Assembly (NCBI RefSeq): GCF_949987515.2
Contig: NC_082703.1
Span: forward strand, 7,054,680-7,118,679
Origin: Delphinus delphis
Taxonomy: Eukaryota > Chordata > Mammalia > Artiodactyla > Delphinidae
Direction of reading: 5' to 3'
Length of the DNA stretch: 64,000 nt
The first letter of the stretch is position 1. Every line of letters begins with the position of its first letter. The translations under genes and the position numbers were made by a program. The notes beneath the pieces were generated by a model, which saw only the letters and a program-made list of their open reading frames with translations, did not search any database and was not told where the DNA came from. Shown here in pieces: positions 58,380 to 64,000 of the stretch.

Positions 58380-58800
58380 ATTGTTTTATTGTCAACTTTG
58401 TTAACGTTTCCTAGAATCCCCTTCCCAGTTAGAGACAGCCACAAGAGGTACTAGTATGAGACTGGGGAAGTACAAGGTTATGGCGACTTGGCTGTGGTGA
58501 CAGACTTAGAGGAGCCAGAGGGTTCCAGCTTGTCTTTGGATCCTTCAACTCCATGTCCAGCTTTTCTCTTCAGCTCGTCCATGGTCAGACTCCAGCTTTT
58601 CTCTTCAGCTGGTGCATCGTCAGACACTTCGCTGGGACTTAACGGATATCTTCCAAGATATCTCTCCTCCGACGGCCTCACTTCAGTGGCTGGAAGTACT
58701 TCGCTTCTCAAAGTAGCCTGTTACCGACTCCTCTGATCCTCGACATCCCGTTTCAGACATACACTCCCCGCTCCTCCCATAACTGTGTCATATCCAAGTG
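58380..58800 (-). pseudogene. Possible processed retrocopy of unknown parent
   Basis: The minus strand has an open stretch of about 77 codons ending in TAA at 58478-58480. It is charged and serine-rich (for example PSEERYLGRYPLSPSEVSDD and EGSKDKLEPSGSSKSVTTAK). A poly(A) signal AATAAA (complement of 58385-58390) lies about 90 bases past the stop. The same frame is interrupted by a stop a little upstream. It also contains a 35-base tandem duplication that shifts frame. I do not recognise the protein, there is no clear A tail and I found no target duplication. It may be a decayed retrocopy or exon, or chance. Confidence 0.3.
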
Positions 58801-60528
58801 CATCATCCCACAACTCATAGTTTTTCTGCTTATGTGACTGAACGTCGATTGACACAGTTATCATTGGAAGAGACAAAGAAAAGAGTTTTAGGAAGAAAGG
58901 GAGAAATTCACAGAGTTACTGCAGAAGACTGTAACACATATCTGTACTTTTTTTTTGACCAAATAGAAAAAAAAACCAAGTTATGTAAATCCTGAATAAT
59001 ATAATTAATAAGGTAGTACGTGTAAATGTGTATATATTGATCTTTGTATCCTGCAGAGAATACTCTTTGCTTTCATCATTAATAAAACATTTATGAAATA
59101 TTGATCTACATTATGTCTCAAAGAAAAACTTAAAAAATAATTATAAAAAGCAGACATTTGGATCAATGGATAAGCCTGAGTATTTGTAACAGATGTCACT
59201 GATGATGGTATGGTGCTGGATTAGAAAAGATGTGAAAGGTAGCAATCGGTACAATTCAATACGTATTTGTTTAATATTGTGACCTTGTGAAGGTAAATGG
59301 ACTTGACCCTCACTTCCAGGTACTTATAGTCTCACAGGGGGGTGGGTAGGGCATTTGAGGCAGGTTTGGTGTTGAAATTGAGCATTGTGTGTCTTGGGAC
59401 TCATGTTGGAAGGTGAGGATGTTTTGTGTCAGGGAGTGATTGAAATAAGATTGTTTCTACATGAAGAAATCAGATAGTGAGAAACCTAAGAGCATTTTAA
59501 TTTTATCCAATTGAAAGTGGGAGTTGCTGGTAGTTTGAGATGTTTTAGGAGGATTCACTTCATGGGCATGTAGGACAGATTGTGGTCAGGGACCAGGACT
59601 GGGGACACATTGCAATGTGGGATTCCACTAGAGAGAAGGGCTTTGTCACTTGAAAAGAAAAACTGACCTGCAAGTAGTGTTTTAAAAACTTGGGGGCTGT
59701 GTTGAGATGGGGAGGAAAAAGAAGAAGGAGTCAAAAGTGACTATACCAATTTAAAACCTGGATGACTTCTAGACTGGGGTCAACACTGACTGGAATAGGT
59801 TATTACTGTTTTCCATTTTCTAAAATGCATTTTCAAACTTTCAAGAAAGATAATCACTTACATACATCTAACCTCTTGCCTCTAGAATCCTGTAGAAATT
59901 ACCAAGAGATAATAATGCGGCTTATTCTGCGTTGGAAACTAGGAAAGGATGCAAGACAAGCTCCAGAAACTTGGAGGAAATTTTACTGGCTCAAGTGAGG
60001 GTAAAAATCTACTGTGTCTGGCCAAGAAGACATGCATTTTTCTGCATATGAAAGAAGTTTGCCTGGGAAGTAAGCTGAAGAGACCCAATCAAATCCCTTC
60101 AATTCCCCACCCACCAAAGGTTCTGGGCAAGTGGAAGTTTGAGAATAGATAGGCTGTGGGGTGGCCAGGAAGGACATCTGCACCCTATCAGCTGTTCTTG
60201 GTACCAGTTGGGTTCCAGAGGCCGCACCAAGCAGGTGACCAATGGCGATTCTTAATCCTGGCACAGGCAACAGAGAATGGAGAATGGTCCCTACAATTTC
60301 TGACTGCCTCACCACTCCTAAGACAATTTCACCTTCAAAAAGACCAAGTCACCTCCAAGCCAGTACCTCCATATTTCTCTAATGCTGGTGAATTCCAGTG
60401 CTAGTGAATTCCCTCTTTTTCGGGGGGACTAAAAGTATTCAAAAGATTGTTTTTGGTACAACATCGATGACAGAAACCATGTCAGCTCATAATACCTTAA
60501 TATCTTCAACTCTTAACTAACACAACTC
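58801..60528. other. Mostly single-copy sequence with an ancient repeat relic
   Basis: 59440-59760 resembles the purine-rich ancient repeat at 10690 (gagcattttaattttatcca; gagtcaaaagtgactatacc). No gene recognised. The overlapping frames at 59983-60315 (minus) and 60156-60404 (plus) have no known domain. Confidence 0.5.
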
Positions 60529-60800
60529 TTTTTTTTTTGCAACGATTTTTAAGAAATGAAGTATAGTTGATTTACAATATTATATTAGTTTTAGGTGTTC
60601 AACATAATGATTCAGTATTTTTACAGATTATACTCCATATAAAGTTATTATAAAATATTAGCTGTACTCCCTGTACTGCGCATTACATCCTTGTATCTTA
60701 TTTGTTTTGTATATAGTAGCTTGTACCTCTTAATCCCCTTTCCCAACTTTGCCACTCTCCCACCCCTCTCCCTACTGGTAACGGCTAGTTTGTTCTCATA
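60529..60800 (-). mobile_element. L1 3' UTR fragment with poly(A)
   Basis: The T run at 60529-60538 is followed by 'gaagtatagttgatttacaa', 'agttttaggtgttcaacata', 'tataaagttattataaaata' and 'gtagcttgtacctcttaatc', the reverse complement of the L1 3' UTR. It is close kin to the piece at 16535. Confidence 0.8.
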
Positions 60801-61535
60801 TATAACTCTTTTTAAAATGCACAAATGGAGAAAAACCACTAGCACAAACATATTCTACAGTTTAAAACGATACCATTCTGCAGCATACGAGCAAGATTCT
60901 TCCTATAAAACTCAAACTGCTGCAATAAATGGAGAAATCACTGAACATTTCTAATGTATGTTCTCTATAACACTCAAGTAGATATTACATTTTTGAAATT
61001 TGAGCAATATCATAGAAGTAACAATACGAAATCAGGAAAGACTGGATGAAATTTAAAAAAATGCAACTGTAGAATTTAAAACCTCCATGTGGCAGTGAAC
61101 AGCTCAGTGGATACTGCCAACAAGCTGAACGTGAAAATAAAGGCATATTCTAGACATTCTGCCAGAATTCAAAGGAGCAAATAATAAATGAAAGAGGTTC
61201 GGGAACTGTGAAATGATCTGGGAAATCCAAAATATTCGTAGCAGGGCGTGCCTTAGAAAGTAAAGCAAGCAGCAAAACCATAGAAGAAAAATTTCTTGAG
61301 ACAGTTCACAGAGCACTACCAGCAGTGAATAAAAATAATACCTTAGACACGCTTGATGGAATCTGGGATTTAAGAAGAATTTTCCCTTATTCAGACCTAG
61401 ATCTATCTTCCTGCCAGGACCTAGACAATCATTTAAACACTCATGTTTAAAAATGCCAACATTCAGTAGATGTCTGTAATGGACAATTGATTGTACTATT
61501 AGAAAGAAGACAATACATGTGATCAAAAATGAAAA
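60801..61535. other. AT-rich unassigned sequence, possible L1 relic
   Basis: A-rich on plus. It may be the diverged 5' continuation of the L1 relic that follows, but I cannot align it with confidence. The minus-strand frame 61104-61526 (140 codons) is a chance frame in A-rich DNA, rich in F, L and I. Confidence 0.4.
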
Positions 61536-61539
61536 AAAA

Positions 61540-62155
61540 GAATTTAAAAAATTACCAACATTTAAAATGTGTAAATGGAACTCATTTGCTTGGGTTTTGA
61601 AATGAGTTGATAAGGTTAATGCAATTCTAATACAAAATTCTAAGAGGATGTATAATTAATCAAATGAAAGTTAATACTTTAAATCAGTGAATGGAGATGA
61701 TTATTAAATAAATGGTGTTGGAATAATTGGCTAACTGTTGGAGAAAACATCTAGATACCTGCTTCATATCGTTTGCCAAAGAAATTTCTAGATGGATTAA
61801 AAAGATAAACATAAAAAAAATGAAATCATGAACGGTTTAGAAGAAAATGTAGGTGGGCATCTATCTGATATCACATAAAAGCAAAATATAGAGGAACATA
61901 TTAATAGATTTTAAAACAGAAAAGAATGAAAACTCATATTAACCAGAAGAGCTATAAACAAAGTTAAAAGTTTTAGGATAAATTGGAGAAGTATTTGCAC
62001 TACCTATATAGACAAAGGTATAAATGTATAAATACAAGTGTATAAATATGAAGCTATGAATATATTTGAAAAATCCAGAAGAAAATATTAAATTCCATAG
62101 TAGAAAATGGGCAAGAAGCATAATAAATAAGCATTTTCAACACAGGAAGAATATG
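61540..62155 (+). mobile_element. Ancient L1 ORF2 relic
   Basis: 'aataaatggtgttggaataa', 'tttctagatggattaaaaag', 'ttagaagaaaatgtaggtgg' and 'ggagaagtatttgcactacc' follow the L1 ORF2 segment between the reverse transcriptase and the C-terminus. Frames are broken throughout. Confidence 0.75.
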
Positions 62156-64000
62156 GTGGTTACTCACCAGTGAAACTGGAAGAATATAACCCATAGTGTT
62201 AGGAGCAGGTGTATCTGAGTTTGAAGATTATAGGTGATTTTTATTTTTGGTTGTGTTTTGTTTTGTTTTTGCTGTGAACATGTTTTACTTTCTTATTAAT
62301 TCTATTATCCTTGTTATACTGAGCTCTTAATCACTTAACTTCTTATTCCTGTGACCAAAGTGGGATGATCAGAGCTGGGCAGTCTCGAGAAAGGAGAGGC
62401 AGAGGGTGATTTCAATTTTTCATGGTAAAGTGATAATGGGACATCCAGGTATCACTTGAACATGGACTATAGGATCTTGGTGATAGGGTGGGGCTAAAGA
62501 TACAGAAACTACCATCTCTGGAGCCTACATGGTGAAGCCCTAGAGGAGCCAGTGCTTTCTGGCACTGCGGAATATGATTCTAGTATTTGTTCTATGCAAC
62601 CCCAGTATTATGAACCCAGATTCTTTCTACTTTCCTCTCTTGGTGTATGTTGGTGTGTACTGGCTGCCTGACCTGCAGTAACTCATTTCTCCAATAAAAT
62701 ATTAATGAATGAAGATCTATATTTCATACTGAATGAAATATTTAAAATGATCATTATGGTTATATTTCCATTTAGTTATTTTTCTTGTTTTGTGGAATGG
62801 CCATTGAGTGCAATCTTTCAGGGCTGCCTGTCCCTAAACAATGGACACGGAAGCCCTGTACTCACAGCATCAGGCGTTATCTCAGTTCTTGCTGCTCAAA
62901 GACACATATAACTGAATTTGTTTCAGACCCTGTGTTGCAGAAGAGAATGTGACCTGAGATATGATGGTTCCTGGGGCTAGTGTACCATAGAAACACAGAC
63001 TACCAGCTCTGAGAGCGATCTACATTCGGCCTCCAGGAGTGTCATTTTTCCTTCTTTCTTGAGCAAAACTTGTACTGAACTACAGAGTGCCATTTTGCAA
63101 TAACTACAGAGCCGAACACGTGGCTCTGAGGGAAAAGCCATGAGAGTATAGAAGCTAGCAGGTCGTGGAGTGCCTGGCCTCTGCTTCCTGGGCAGAGGCC
63201 TGAGGAAAGCAACACAGGTCTATAAAGGCAATTTTTACAGCAACTGAGAACCCAGCAGGACGTGGAGATGGCAGAAGAAATCATAAATATAGTAGCACAA
63301 ATGAAGCTAAGAGGGTTGGGGCTGGTGCACAAGGGGCCACATGGCTATAGAGATGTCTTAGTATCACCTTGCACAGACCGATAGCCAAGGACCAGGAGGG
63401 AGATGTGCATTTCAGTTGATGCCCCTCTAGGCAGAAGACATGAAGGTCCAGATGTTTGTCCCAAAGGCTTTAGCCTTAATAGACTTGAACTTGGGTGCAA
63501 CCCCAGGGAGGTAGGGGAAGAAGAGTTGAAATGACTCATTTGGTGATGAGTTTATAGCTCTCAGGCTGACTGGGGGTGCAAATTGGTATTAAACTGATGT
63601 CGTAGACTCCTTCCAGCTAAATCAGTCTGCCCATCAGCTGGGTCTCCTTACACTGGAATGAGGGCAGAGCTGGAGGGGAGAAGACGGTGGCAGCAGGCTT
63701 TTGAGAAATGGAAATGCAGCCTTTTGCACTTTGTTGTGGGTCGCGGTCAGGATGGAGGGAGCTCCAGGCCTGGCTCTTTGCATTCTTGAGCAGAGCTTGA
63801 ACCTTAACTGGAATTAAGGCTGTACCTAAATACCTCAAGGGGATCTGGTAGCCAAAACTGCTTTTATTTATGGGCATGTCAGAAAGTTAGGATTGAGGGG
63901 AGAGGCCTTGGTTTACAGAGGAGAGGAAATCCAGGGGCCCAAGCATGGAGCTGGCCCTGTTTTCATTCACTGGTTCCAGTTAACAGCTTCTCACAACATA
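62156..64000. other. Unassigned sequence to the window end
   Basis: No gene or confidently named repeat. Open frames (63042-63332 minus, 63617-63877 minus) show no domain I recognise. Purine-rich patches at 62360-62560 may be further ancient repeat. The last base is not a natural boundary. Confidence 0.5.

Noticed and set aside
58488..58736. 82-codon plus-strand frame
   Set aside because: It lies opposite the minus-strand candidate retrocopy, which has a downstream poly(A) signal. No homology seen in the plus frame.

Overview
This window is nuclear DNA from a mammal, most likely a cetacean. The main evidence is five near-complete copies of the tRNA-derived CHR SINE that begins 'gggcttccctggtggcgcag', plus one older CHR-1-type copy that begins 'gggaattccctgg'. 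These families are characteristic of whales and, in older forms, hippos. The artiodactyl-style L1 3' ends, MLT1 LTRs, MIR, L2 and MER5A relics fit this. I see no bacterial, plasmid or phage organisation, and no CRISPR array, rRNA or functional tRNA gene.

I recognise no multi-exon protein-coding gene. The window reads as intergenic or deep intronic sequence. The only convincing protein-coding homology, apart from L1 ORF2 pieces, is an intronless retrocopy of APOOL (MICOS subunit MIC27) on the minus strand at about 53.3-54.7 kb. Its reading frame is open for 257 codons, and a small frameshift alters and shortens the C-terminus. It has a poly(A) signal, an A-rich tail and target-site duplications, and its insertion site matches the L1 endonuclease preference. 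A second, very short retrocopy (13.2-13.3 kb) consists of only about 50 bases of an unidentified mRNA 3' end plus poly(A), framed by a perfect 15-base duplication. A possible third retrocopy of unknown parent lies at 58.4-58.8 kb.

Layout: 0-4.7 kb is mostly single-copy sequence. An old L1 3' end at 4.7-5.9 kb is split by a young CHR SINE. Between 8.6 and 16.8 kb is a repeat nest: an MLT1-like piece, two consecutive L1 3' ends, an ancient purine-rich interspersed repeat broken by a roughly 2.6 kb ancient L1, a tetranucleotide microsatellite and an AT-rich duplicated block. From 16.8 to 21 kb the sequence is largely single-copy. At 21.1-22.3 kb an MLT1 LTR is split by an L1 that made a 9-base target duplication. 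L2, MIR and a second MLT1 follow to 27.6 kb. From 28.5 to 42.7 kb the sequence is mostly single-copy, with three CHR SINEs, an L1 3' end and a MER5A element. At 42.7-43.9 kb an L1 with an open ORF2 C-terminus interrupts a MIR. From 44 to 53 kb there are old L2 and MIR relics and unassigned sequence. The APOOL retrocopy, a fifth young CHR SINE, an L1 3' end and an old L1 ORF2 relic follow; the last 1.8 kb is unassigned.

I did not find a new biological system. The most useful observations concern insertion history, the APOOL retrocopy, and a few AT-rich single-copy stretches that resemble conserved noncoding elements. That last resemblance is only by composition and motif density and needs a cross-species alignment.
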